From the NCBI GenBank assembly GCA_018714645.1, contig DVND01000063.1, positions 1-9,070 on the forward strand: a stretch of 9,070 nt of DNA, given 5' to 3'. A model generated the notes under the pieces. It was not told the DNA's origin and searched no databases. It saw only the letters and a program-made list of their open reading frames with translations. Position numbers and translations under genes: made by a program. Positions 1 to 6,552 of the stretch are shown here, piece after piece (positions within the stretch are counted from its first letter, which is position 1; every line of letters begins with the position of its first letter). Source of the stretch: Candidatus Avimonoglobus intestinipullorum (lineage in GTDB: Bacteria; Bacillota; Clostridia; UBA1381).

Positions 1-335
1 AATGCGTTGCTCCGCGGCACGATCCGCACCCGTTTGCCAAACACCCACGCAGCCAATTCCACATAAAACAGCGCGCCGAACGCCAGCAGCAACACCGGCA
101 TGACATTATAGCGAAGCGACCCTACAATATCCAGCCGCAGCAACGCAAGGATGCTGCGCGTATTTCCGCAGGCGGGGCAATACAGGTGGAACAGCCTGTA
201 AAACGGACACGGGGGGAACTGCTGCGCCCAATTTACGATATAATCCCTCATAAAAAACAGCAGCAACGCCCCTGCCGCCGGCGCCGCCAGCACAAGGGCG
301 CGCCAGAATAGGCGCTTCTTTTCCATCACTTTCAT
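1..335 (-). CDS. DUF2752 family membrane protein, C-terminus cut by window edge
   Basis: This open frame starts at ATG 335 and runs off the left edge with no stop, giving 111 complete codons. The diagnostic feature is C-P-A-C-G-N-T-R at residues 53-60, preceded by another Cys (43) and followed by a short Leu-rich segment and R-L-D. That is the hallmark of the DUF2752 family, small membrane proteins of unknown function. A basic N-terminus precedes a hydrophobic stretch at about 12-28, and a second one lies at about 79-99, so at least two membrane passes are likely with the Cys motif between them. The start sits only 3 nt after the upstream stop. A GGGGA ribosome site lies about 6 nt before ATG 335. 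A second in-frame ATG at 326 is possible but less well placed. C53 and C56 could bind metal or act in redox chemistry; this is inference. The family call is fairly sure, the function unknown. Confidence 0.8.
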   Translation of the reverse strand, partial: MKVMEKKRLFWRALVLAAPAAGALLLFFMRDYIVNWAQQFPPCPFYRLFHLYCPACGNTRSILALLRLDIVGSLRYNVMPVLLLAFGALFYVELAAWVFGKRVRIVPRSNA

Positions 336-338
336 CGT

Positions 339-1565
339 TTATCCCCGTTTTTTTCGCAGCATCGCGTCTTTTACCACCGGCTGGTCCATGGGGATCCGCA
401 CAAGCATCGCCGCGTGGGGCGCAACATCAATCGCTTCCCCATTTTCATTTTCCATATGCGCAATGCGCTGTGTGAAAAACGGCTGCCCCGGCCGCAATAC
501 TTCTATCTCGTCCCCCGTAAAAAACCGGTTGCGCTGTGTCACGGTGGCAATTTTCGTCTCCGCATCATAATCCAGCACGATTCCAATCAAATCATAGTCA
601 CGGACATAGGAGCTGTCCGTATAGACCTGCTGCTCCGCGGTGGGCTTCCCCATGTAAAAGCCCGTGGAATAGGGCCTGTGGCTGACTTTATACAGCTCCT
701 CCAGCTGGGCCCGGTCGAACACATAATGCGCAGGATCCGCAAAATAGCGGTCAATTTCATTCCGGTATGCCTGTATGACTGTCGCCGTGTAATATGCAGT
801 CTTGACACGCCCCTCGATTTTAAAGCTGGAAATCCCGCTTTCCACCAATTCCGGAATATGCTCAATCATGCATAGATCCTTGGAATTAAAAATAAACGTC
901 CCCCGTTCATTTTCATATACATCCATGTATTCCCCCGGCCTGGTCTGTTCCACCAGGGCATAATTCCAGCGGCAGGGATGCGAACAAGCCCCTTGGTTGG
1001 CGTCGCGGTTGGTCATATAATTGGATAACAGGCACCGCCCCGAATAGGAAACGCACATCGCCCCATGCACAAACGCTTCCAATTCCAGCCCCGCCGGCGT
1101 ACGCTCCCGGATTTCCTTTATTTCCGCCAGGCTCAGTTCCCGCGCCAGCACAATCCGCTTCGCGCCCAGCTCGTGCCAAAACTGCGCCGACCGGTAATTC
1201 ACATTGTTCGCCTGGGTGCTGATGTGAATGGGGATTTCGGGCGCCACCTCCCGCATCAGGCTGAACATGCCCGGATCGGCAATCAGCACCGCATCCACCC
1301 CAAGGGGGCGTATCTCGGCGATATATTGTATAAATGCGTCAATATCCACATTATGCGGCAGGATATTGGCAGTCAGATACACCTTTTTCCCCAGGTTATG
1401 CGCAAAGTCCACGCCTTCGCGCAGCTCCTCCAGGGTGAAATTCTCTGCGGCCGCCCGCAGGCTGTACGCCTCCCCGCCGACATACACCGCATCCGCCCCA
1501 TACAAAAACGCCGTTTTCAGCTTTTCAAGGCTTCCTCCCGGCGCTAACAATTCAGGTTTATTCAT
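339..1565 (-). CDS. trhP: U32-family protein, probable tRNA 5-hydroxyuridine synthase (TrhP-like)
   Basis: A 408-residue protein of the family historically named peptidase U32 or collagenase-like. It opens with P-E-L-L-A-P-G-G-S (4-12), then G-A-D-A-V-Y-V-G-G (23-31), typical of the TIM-barrel-like N-terminal domain. The U32 signature E-x-F-x2-G-A-M-C-x4-G-x-C-x-L-S is at 163-181. C171, C178, C194 and C198 are candidate iron-sulfur ligands. R-D-A-N at 187-190 and S-F-K-I-E-G-R at 247-253 are also typical. The C-terminal part (about 320-400) fits the small accessory domain. Characterised relatives (E. coli TrhP, B. subtilis YrrN/YrrO) hydroxylate U34 of tRNA using prephenate-dependent chemistry. 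Immediate coupling to a TrmR-like methyltransferase supports that role over RlhA (23S rRNA hydroxylation) or proteolysis. The start at 1565 is chosen because GGAGG lies 8 nt before it. An upstream in-frame ATG at 1589 would add eight residues encoding that ribosome site. Confidence 0.82.
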   Translation of the reverse strand: MNKPELLAPGGSLEKLKTAFLYGADAVYVGGEAYSLRAAAENFTLEELREGVDFAHNLGKKVYLTANILPHNVDIDAFIQYIAEIRPLGVDAVLIADPGMFSLMREVAPEIPIHISTQANNVNYRSAQFWHELGAKRIVLARELSLAEIKEIRERTPAGLELEAFVHGAMCVSYSGRCLLSNYMTNRDANQGACSHPCRWNYALVEQTRPGEYMDVYENERGTFIFNSKDLCMIEHIPELVESGISSFKIEGRVKTAYYTATVIQAYRNEIDRYFADPAHYVFDRAQLEELYKVSHRPYSTGFYMGKPTAEQQVYTDSSYVRDYDLIGIVLDYDAETKIATVTQRNRFFTGDEIEVLRPGQPFFTQRIAHMENENGEAIDVAPHAAMLVRIPMDQPVVKDAMLRKKRG

Positions 1566-1570
1566 ATTGC

Positions 1571-1578
1571 TCCCCTCC
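1571..1578 (-). promoter_or_regulatory. Ribosome binding site deciding the U32 gene start
   Basis: On the minus strand this reads GGAGGGGA. GGAGG ends 8 nt before ATG 1565, which is ideal spacing. It lies after the stop of the upstream methyltransferase gene (TGA at 1588-1586). This makes ATG 1565 the likely start rather than ATG 1589, which overlaps that stop as ATGA and has no such site of its own. Confidence 0.75.
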
Positions 1579-1585
1579 GCTATGC

Positions 1586-2245
1586 TCATTTTTTCACCGC
1601 AAGCGAAACGCCGTCTCCCAATGGCAAAACCGACGTCACCAGCTCTTCCCGCTGCATCTGGGCGGAGATAAACCGCCGGAGCCGTTTCACAATCGTAATT
1701 TTCCGGCGCACCACATGGGCGTCATCGGCGGTCATACCTTTATACAGGATATTATCCGCCGCAAGTACACCGCCCCGCCGCAGCAAGCGGATACAGTCGT
1801 TGAGCATATAGATGTAATGGGCTTTGGGCCCATCCAGAAAAATCAAATCGTATTCCCCGGTCAGCGTGGGCAATACGTCCTTTGCGTCCGCACAGATTAC
1901 ATGGATTTTCTCCTCCAGCCCGGCTTTCCTGACGTTCTCCCGGGCTGCTTTCGCCATGCCGGCGTCCCATTCCAGCGTCGTAACCGTGCCGCCCTCCGCG
2001 AGCCCCTGGGCCATCAGAATCGCGGAATACCCGATCGCGCAGCCCACCTCTAAAATCCGCTTCGGGCGCAGCATTTGCACCAGTACAAGCAGGAACTGCG
2101 CGGTCTCCGGCTGGACAATCGGAACCGCATGATCCTTTGCATATGCCTCCAGCTCCGCCAAAATACCGCTTTTGGGGGGAAGCCCGTCCCGTATATAGGC
2201 TGTGATATATGGATGGACAATCGCGTCCAAATCGTATTCAATCAT
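1586..2245 (-). CDS. trmR: Class I SAM-dependent O-methyltransferase, probable tRNA 5-hydroxyuridine methyltransferase (TrmR-like)
   Basis: A 219-residue protein of the COMT-like methyltransferase family, full length for the group. SAM-binding motif I is E-V-G-C-A-I-G-Y-S at 66-74, the acidic end of strand 2 is E91, and A-D-A is at 119-121. The metal and substrate site is seen in F-L-D-G-P-K-A at 136-142 and D-N-I-L-Y-K-G at 164-170, with D138, D164 and N165 as likely Mg2+ ligands. B. subtilis TrmR (YrrM) has the same layout, methylates 5-hydroxyuridine at tRNA position 34 to 5-methoxyuridine, and is encoded beside U32 proteins. The adjacent U32 gene here makes the same role likely. Without that neighbour it could only be called a catechol O-methyltransferase-like enzyme. 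The start overlaps the end of nrnA by 8 nt, with a GGGGAG ribosome site about 7 nt upstream; both suggest translational coupling. Confidence 0.82.
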   Translation of the reverse strand: MIEYDLDAIVHPYITAYIRDGLPPKSGILAELEAYAKDHAVPIVQPETAQFLLVLVQMLRPKRILEVGCAIGYSAILMAQGLAEGGTVTTLEWDAGMAKAARENVRKAGLEEKIHVICADAKDVLPTLTGEYDLIFLDGPKAHYIYMLNDCIRLLRRGGVLAADNILYKGMTADDAHVVRRKITIVKRLRRFISAQMQREELVTSVLPLGDGVSLAVKK

Positions 2246-3188
2246 GGAACAGCTCCCCGCAGGCCTTTATGACCCGCTCTTCAATGTCATCACCGGGGGC
2301 CACCGTCGCCCCCGCGGCCATTACATGCCCGCCGCCGCCGAATTGCAGCGCCAAATCGGCCACATTGTATGTCCCGTTGGAGCGGAAGCTGATCTTGGTT
2401 TTGTCCGCCAGCTTCCGTATGGAGACTGCAATTTCCGTCCCTTTGACGGAACGCGGGATATTGACAATGTCGCCCACATCCCGCTCTTCCACACCAAACC
2501 GCGCAAAATCCTCCTGCCCTGCCGAAACGATACAGAGCTTTCCGCCATAATAGCTTTTGATCCTGCTCCGGAGCCATCCTTCAAACTGCACAATGTTCAA
2601 TTCGTCCGTATCAAATAGCTGCCTGCAAAGCGCTGCGTGGTCGATGCCAAATTCCAGCAGCTCCGCCGCCGCCCGCATGGTTTCCGGCTTGACGCTGCTA
2701 TATTTAAAGCAGCCTGTGTCGCTGGCGATGGCAATATACAGATACCGCGCGATAGCGGCGGTCAGCGGGATGCATAATTCCTTGCACAGCGCAAATAAGA
2801 TCTCCCCCGTCGCCGCCGCGCCGCCGTCCACGCAATTGATTTGCGCATAATTGGTATTGGTGCAGTGATGATCAATGTTCACGGTACATTGCGCGGCGTC
2901 AAACATCGCAATCCGCGCGCCCAGCCGGTCAATACTGCCGGAGTCCAAACAGATGCACAAATCATGCGCCGCCTGCATGCCTTCCTCGTAGACGACGAAA
3001 TCATCGCTGATAAATGCGAGCCGCTTTTCCGGCACGTCGCTTAAATAGCACGCGGCTGTCTTTCCCATATCCCGCAGGATTTCCGCCATGGCAAACGCGC
3101 TGCCCAGCGCGTCGGCGTCCTCGCTGATATGCGCCAGGACCGCCACGGACCCCGCCTCTTTTAAAGCCTTCGCCACCTGTTCAAACAT
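2238..3188 (-). CDS. nrnA: DHH/DHHA1 family bifunctional nanoRNase/pAp phosphatase
   Basis: A 316-residue cytoplasmic phosphoesterase. The N-terminal DHH domain shows H20-x3-D24-A-D26-A-L-G-S, an Asp at 82 in C-L-D-S-G-S, D-H-H at 106-108 and A-S-D-T-G at 155-159. Together these supply the usual two-Mn2+ site. The C-terminal DHHA1 domain ends in the nucleic-acid-binding loop G-G-G-G-H at 284-288 followed by A-A-G-A. NrnA enzymes degrade RNA oligomers of 2-5 nt and convert pAp to AMP, thereby finishing mRNA turnover and sulfur metabolism. Length and domain pair fit NrnA rather than the longer RecJ. Placement directly after rbfA is common in clostridia. The start at ATG 3188 is preceded by GGAGG at 6 nt spacing in a 12-nt gap after rbfA. 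The usual Pro-Asp-Gly/Pro-Asp of motif I is Glu-Asp-Ala-Asp here; the metal-binding Asp residues are kept. Confidence 0.9.
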   Translation of the reverse strand: MFEQVAKALKEAGSVAVLAHISEDADALGSAFAMAEILRDMGKTAACYLSDVPEKRLAFISDDFVVYEEGMQAAHDLCICLDSGSIDRLGARIAMFDAAQCTVNIDHHCTNTNYAQINCVDGGAAATGEILFALCKELCIPLTAAIARYLYIAIASDTGCFKYSSVKPETMRAAAELLEFGIDHAALCRQLFDTDELNIVQFEGWLRSRIKSYYGGKLCIVSAGQEDFARFGVEERDVGDIVNIPRSVKGTEIAVSIRKLADKTKISFRSNGTYNVADLALQFGGGGHVMAAGATVAPGDDIEERVIKACGELFHD

Positions 3189-3200
3189 GCCGTTCCTCCA

Positions 3201-3548
3201 TCACTGTTTTTTGTTCAAATCGTTGATCATCTGGTTGATATGGGCGCCGTACTCAATAGAATGGTCCAATTCAAAGATGAATTCCGGCGTCACCCGCAAA
3301 TCAATCCTGCGCCCCATCTCCCGGCGGATGAACCCCGCCGCGCTCTTCAACCCCGCCAGCGCCTTTTTCTGAGTTTCTTCATCACCCATCACGCTGACGT
3401 ACACCTTCGCATAGCTCAAATCATTCGTCACATGCACCGCCACGATGCTGGTCATCATGGGGATCCGGGCGTCCTTCAGTTCCCGGATAACCCCCGCCAG
3501 CTCCCGGCGCACCTCTTCGTTAATTTTATGAATCCTATCCTTTGCCAC
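3201..3548 (-). CDS. rbfA: Ribosome-binding factor A (30S maturation factor)
   Basis: A 115-residue protein, normal length for RbfA, which binds the 30S subunit and assists late maturation of the 16S rRNA 5' end, especially in the cold. The N-terminal helix R-I-H-K-I-N-E-E-V-R-R-E-L is typical, followed by K-D-A-R-I-P and the strand A-K-V-Y-V-S-V (47-53). The type II KH core has the kinked A-A-G motif at 70-72, then F-I-R-R-E-M-G-R-R and L-R-V-T-P-E-F (84-90), a very conserved block. The start codon is GTG at 3548, with an AAAGGGA site about 6 nt upstream. The gene follows infB after 17 nt. In B. subtilis a ylxP gene separates infB and rbfA; it is absent here. Confidence 0.95.
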   Translation of the reverse strand: MAKDRIHKINEEVRRELAGVIRELKDARIPMMTSIVAVHVTNDLSYAKVYVSVMGDEETQKKALAGLKSAAGFIRREMGRRIDLRVTPEFIFELDHSIEYGAHINQMINDLNKKQ

Positions 3549-3565
3549 TTTTGTCCCTTTCCGAA

Positions 3566-5935
3566 CTACCGTTCAATTTCCTCCATGGTAAAGCACTCAA
3601 TGACGTCGCCTTCCTTGACATCGTTAAAGTTCTGAATGCCGATTCCGCACTCGAACCCATCGGCAACCTCTTTTGCGTCGTCCTTAAACCGCTTCAGGCT
3701 GTCAATCACGCCCTCATGCACGACAATGCCGTCGCGCACCAGGCGGATCTGCGCATTCCGGGTGATCTTCCCGTCTGTCACATAAGCGCCGGCGATCGTC
3801 CCAACGCCGGATACCTTGAAGGTCTGGCGCACCTCCGCATGGCCCAAAATAACCTCTTTAAATTCAGGGTCGAGCATACCCTTCATGGCCGCCTCAATCT
3901 CTTCAATTGCCTGATAGATGACACGGTACAGGCGGATATCCACCTCCTGCTGCTGCGCCGCAGACAGCGCCCCCGCATCCGGGCGCACATTGAAGCCGAC
4001 GATAATCGCATTGGACGCATTTGCCAGCATAACATCCGATTCGTTGACCGCGCCGACGCCGCCGTGGATGGCGCGCACGCGCACCTCATCGTTGGAGAGC
4101 TTTTCCAAAGACTGGCGCACCGCCTCCACCGACCCCTGCACGTCGGCTTTGATAATCACGTTCAATTCCTTCATGTTCCCCTCGTCAATCTGGGAGAACA
4201 AATTATCCAGCGACACTTTGACAGCCGAATTGAACCGCGTCTCTTTCTGCTCTTGCTTGCGCGCTTCGGCCACCTCCCGGGCCAGCTTTTCATCTTTTAC
4301 AACATGGAAAATATCCCCGCCGGAGGGCGTTTCTGCCAAACCAATAATCTCCACCGGGACAGACGGCCCCGCGGTTTTCACGCGGCGGCCCTTATCGTTC
4401 ACCATCGCCCGGACGTGCCCTACGGCCGTCCCGGCAATGACAATATCCCCCACATGCAGCGTCCCCTCCTGCACCAGCACCGTCGCCACAGGACCGCGGC
4501 CCTTATCAATCTGTGCTTCAATGACCGTGCCCTTGGCAGGCTTATTCGGATTTGCCTTTAATTCCTTCATATCGGCAATCAGCAGCACCATTTCCAACAG
4601 GCCGTCAATATTAATACGCTTTTTCGCGGAAATTTCCACGCAGACGGTATCGCCGCCCCATTCCTCCGGCACCAGCTCATGCTCCACCAGCATCTGCTTC
4701 ACGCGTTCCACATTTGCGTTTTCCTTATCGATTTTATTGATTGCCACAACAATGGTCACGCCCGCCGCTTTGGCATGGTTGATGGCTTCCACCGTCTGCG
4801 GCATGATGCCGTCGTCCGCGGCGACCACCAAAATCGCCACGTCCGTCACCTGCGCGCCGCGGGCGCGCATGGTCGTGAACGCCTCATGCCCCGGCGTATC
4901 GAGGAAGGTGATGTCCCGGTCGTTCAGGCGGACGCTGTACGCGCCGATATGCTGGGTGATGCCGCCCGCCTCTGTTTCCGTAACAGACGTATGGCGGATC
5001 GCATCCAGAAGGGAAGTCTTCCCATGGTCGACGTGCCCCATGACAACGACAACCGGCGGACGGGGAACCAAATCCTCCGGCTGGTCCTCTTCCTCTTCAA
5101 ATAGGATATCCTCTTTTGTCAGGATAATTTCCTTCTTGATTTCAATGCCAAAATCATCCGCGATCAAGGCTGCGGTGTCAAAATCGATGGACTGGGTAAT
5201 GGTCGCCATCACGCCCAGCATCATCAATCTCTTAACGACCTCCGCCGCGCTCTTGCCCAGCTTCTGCGCCAGCTCGCCGACGGTGATCGTCTCGGGGATT
5301 TCAATGGTTTTCGGTTCCGCTTTCTTCTTTTCTTCCTTTTTGGGCGGTTCTGCCTTTGCAGCCGGCTCCGGCTGCTGCTTATTACGGTTTTTCTTCTTTT
5401 TCTTGCTTCTTCCGCCACTGACTTCCTTCATGTCAGAAACCATGTCCTCCAGCCGTTCCCTGGTCTCAATGGTCTCCAGTTCCACCGTGGACGTCCTTGT
5501 ATCCACATACCGCACGGCCTGATCCTCCTGCACCACAATCGGGGTGGAGTCTTCCTGGCCGTCCGCATCCTGCGGGATAAGCTCGATCCTGGTCTCCTGC
5601 CGCTTGACAGGCCGGGACGCCTGCTGCTTCTTCTGGGGCTTGAGGGCAGGTTTTTCCTTCTTCGGCGCAGGCTCCGCCGCCTGTGGCTTTTCCGGCGCCT
5701 CTTGTTCCGGCTCCGGCTGCGGTTCCGGCTGTTTCAGCGGGGGCTTCTCAATCGGTTTATCCCCCACATCGTGCAATTGGGTATAGATATCCAAAATAAT
5801 CCCCAGCTGCTCATCCTCCAGGACCTGCGTGCTTTTCACTTCTATGCCCAGCGCCGCAAGCCGCTCCACGACGTCTTTCCCCGTCACCTTTAAATCCTTT
5901 GCAATTTCACTGACTTTCACTTTTAAACCAGCCAT
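3566..5935 (-). CDS. infB: Translation initiation factor IF-2
   Basis: A 789-residue GTPase that brings fMet-tRNA to the 30S subunit and promotes subunit joining. An IF2_N domain spans about 1-50. A linker of low complexity follows (about 58-210), rich in Pro, Glu, Lys and Gln, with a Lys/Arg/Asn cluster at 176-186. A second IF2_N domain covers about 215-268. The G domain is complete: G1 G-H-V-D-H-G-K-T (300-307), G2 G-G-I-T-Q-H (324-329), G3 D-T-P-G-H-E (346-351), G4 N-K-I-D (400-403) and G5 S-A-K-K (436-439). The C-terminal part carries domain II, the R-A-I-H-G-G-V-G-A-V-N-E-S-D block (621-634) of domain III, and the tRNA-binding beta barrel. No key residue is missing. ATG 5935 lies 17 nt after ylxQ, with a modest GGTGA site. 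Shorter forms from internal starts, as in some bacteria, cannot be judged from sequence. Confidence 0.97.
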   Translation of the reverse strand: MAGLKVKVSEIAKDLKVTGKDVVERLAALGIEVKSTQVLEDEQLGIILDIYTQLHDVGDKPIEKPPLKQPEPQPEPEQEAPEKPQAAEPAPKKEKPALKPQKKQQASRPVKRQETRIELIPQDADGQEDSTPIVVQEDQAVRYVDTRTSTVELETIETRERLEDMVSDMKEVSGGRSKKKKKNRNKQQPEPAAKAEPPKKEEKKKAEPKTIEIPETITVGELAQKLGKSAAEVVKRLMMLGVMATITQSIDFDTAALIADDFGIEIKKEIILTKEDILFEEEEDQPEDLVPRPPVVVVMGHVDHGKTSLLDAIRHTSVTETEAGGITQHIGAYSVRLNDRDITFLDTPGHEAFTTMRARGAQVTDVAILVVAADDGIMPQTVEAINHAKAAGVTIVVAINKIDKENANVERVKQMLVEHELVPEEWGGDTVCVEISAKKRINIDGLLEMVLLIADMKELKANPNKPAKGTVIEAQIDKGRGPVATVLVQEGTLHVGDIVIAGTAVGHVRAMVNDKGRRVKTAGPSVPVEIIGLAETPSGGDIFHVVKDEKLAREVAEARKQEQKETRFNSAVKVSLDNLFSQIDEGNMKELNVIIKADVQGSVEAVRQSLEKLSNDEVRVRAIHGGVGAVNESDVMLANASNAIIVGFNVRPDAGALSAAQQQEVDIRLYRVIYQAIEEIEAAMKGMLDPEFKEVILGHAEVRQTFKVSGVGTIAGAYVTDGKITRNAQIRLVRDGIVVHEGVIDSLKRFKDDAKEVADGFECGIGIQNFNDVKEGDVIECFTMEEIER

Positions 5936-5952
5936 CTTTTCACCATTCCCTT

Positions 5953-6258
5953 CTACTGTGCGCTTGCGTGCTTTGCAAGAATCGCATCCGCAAACTTCCT
6001 GTCATTCACGGACACGACCGCCCGCTCTGAAGCGCCGATGCTGTTTCCCAACGCCAGCTTATCGGCATATTCGATATATTGTACCTGATAATGGGAACAG
6101 AGGCCAATGATATCCTTTTTCCCATTTTCAGAGATATCTTTTGCAATAATCACCAGCTGCGCCAGCCCTTCCCGCACAGCCCTGCCGCATAAAAATGCAC
6201 CGCTCGTCACCTTCCCGGCGCGCTTTGCCATACCCAGCATGCCCAACACTTTATCCAT
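5953..6258 (-). CDS. ylxQ: L7Ae/L30e-family RNA-binding protein YlxQ
   Basis: A 101-residue L7Ae-fold protein. The N-terminus L-G-M-L-G-M-A-K-R-A-G-K-V-T-S-G (5-20) is the typical ribosomal L7Ae-like opening with the conserved R-A-G-K and G residues. A-Q-L-V-I-I-A-K-D-I-S (33-43) is the central strand and loop that contacts kink-turn RNA, and L-G-N-S-I-G (70-75) sits in the second conserved loop. Family members bind kink-turns. The exact RNA partner of YlxQ is not established to my knowledge. The gene overlaps the end of ylxR by 8 nt, and an AAGGAG site inside ylxR lies 7 nt before ATG 6258, so translation is probably coupled. Position between ylxR and infB matches the conserved operon. Confidence 0.9.
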   Translation of the reverse strand: MDKVLGMLGMAKRAGKVTSGAFLCGRAVREGLAQLVIIAKDISENGKKDIIGLCSHYQVQYIEYADKLALGNSIGASERAVVSVNDRKFADAILAKHASAQ

Positions 6259-6508
6259 CGGCCCACTCCTTCAGGCGTTCATAAAATGCATCCTGCACCG
6301 GCCGCTTAAAGACGCGCTGCAGTGCCTTTTTCTTTTTCGCAGCCTCAATGCAGGCGCTTTCCCTGCAAATATAAGCGCCCCGGCCAAACAGCTTCTGCCG
6401 TTCATCCACCGCCAACCCCTCTCCGGAGGCGACAATTTTGATTAAGCTTTGTTTGGGCCGCATGCATCTGCAGCCTATGCACATTCTGAACGGTATATGT
6501 TTTGCCAT
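6251..6508 (-). CDS. ylxR: YlxR family (DUF448) nucleic-acid-binding protein
   Basis: An 85-residue protein with the YlxR hallmarks: R-M-C-I-G-C-R (8-14), a later K-I-V strand, and G-R-G-A-Y-I-C (42-48) followed by a Cys and an A-K-K-K-K-A-L-Q-R-V-F helix. The Cys residues of the first motif and the basic surface suggest RNA or DNA binding; some relatives have been described as nucleoid-associated regulators or as RNase P partners, so the role is open. The start is placed at ATG 6508 because AGAGGA lies 6 nt upstream. A longer frame opens at TTG 6514, but that codon directly abuts the ribosome site. The gene follows nusA after a 44-nt A/T-rich gap and overlaps ylxQ by 8 nt. Confidence 0.92.
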   Translation of the reverse strand: MAKHIPFRMCIGCRCMRPKQSLIKIVASGEGLAVDERQKLFGRGAYICRESACIEAAKKKKALQRVFKRPVQDAFYERLKEWADG

Positions 6509-6514
6509 GAACAA

Positions 6515-6520
6515 TCCTCT
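6515..6520 (-). promoter_or_regulatory. Ribosome binding site deciding the ylxR start
   Basis: On the minus strand this reads AGAGGA, 6 nt before ATG 6508. It rules out the in-frame TTG at 6514, which begins directly after it with no spacer. Confidence 0.65.
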
Positions 6521-6552
6521 TAATTACTAATTTTATCGAATCCCATGCTTTT

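Noticed and set aside
339..1565. Annotation of the U32 protein as a secreted collagenase or protease
   Set aside because: No signal peptide. The Cys motif and the trmR neighbour fit RNA hydroxylation, and the protease name is historical.
3542..4561. A 339-codon + strand frame across rbfA and infB
   Set aside because: His/Leu/Arg-rich mirror of infB in another frame, with no family motif.
3918..5522. A 534-codon open frame on the + strand, opposite infB
   Set aside because: It is a shadow of a codon-biased gene: Ser/Arg/Pro/Thr-rich with no recognisable domain, no ribosome site and no promoter, while the opposite strand encodes a complete IF2.
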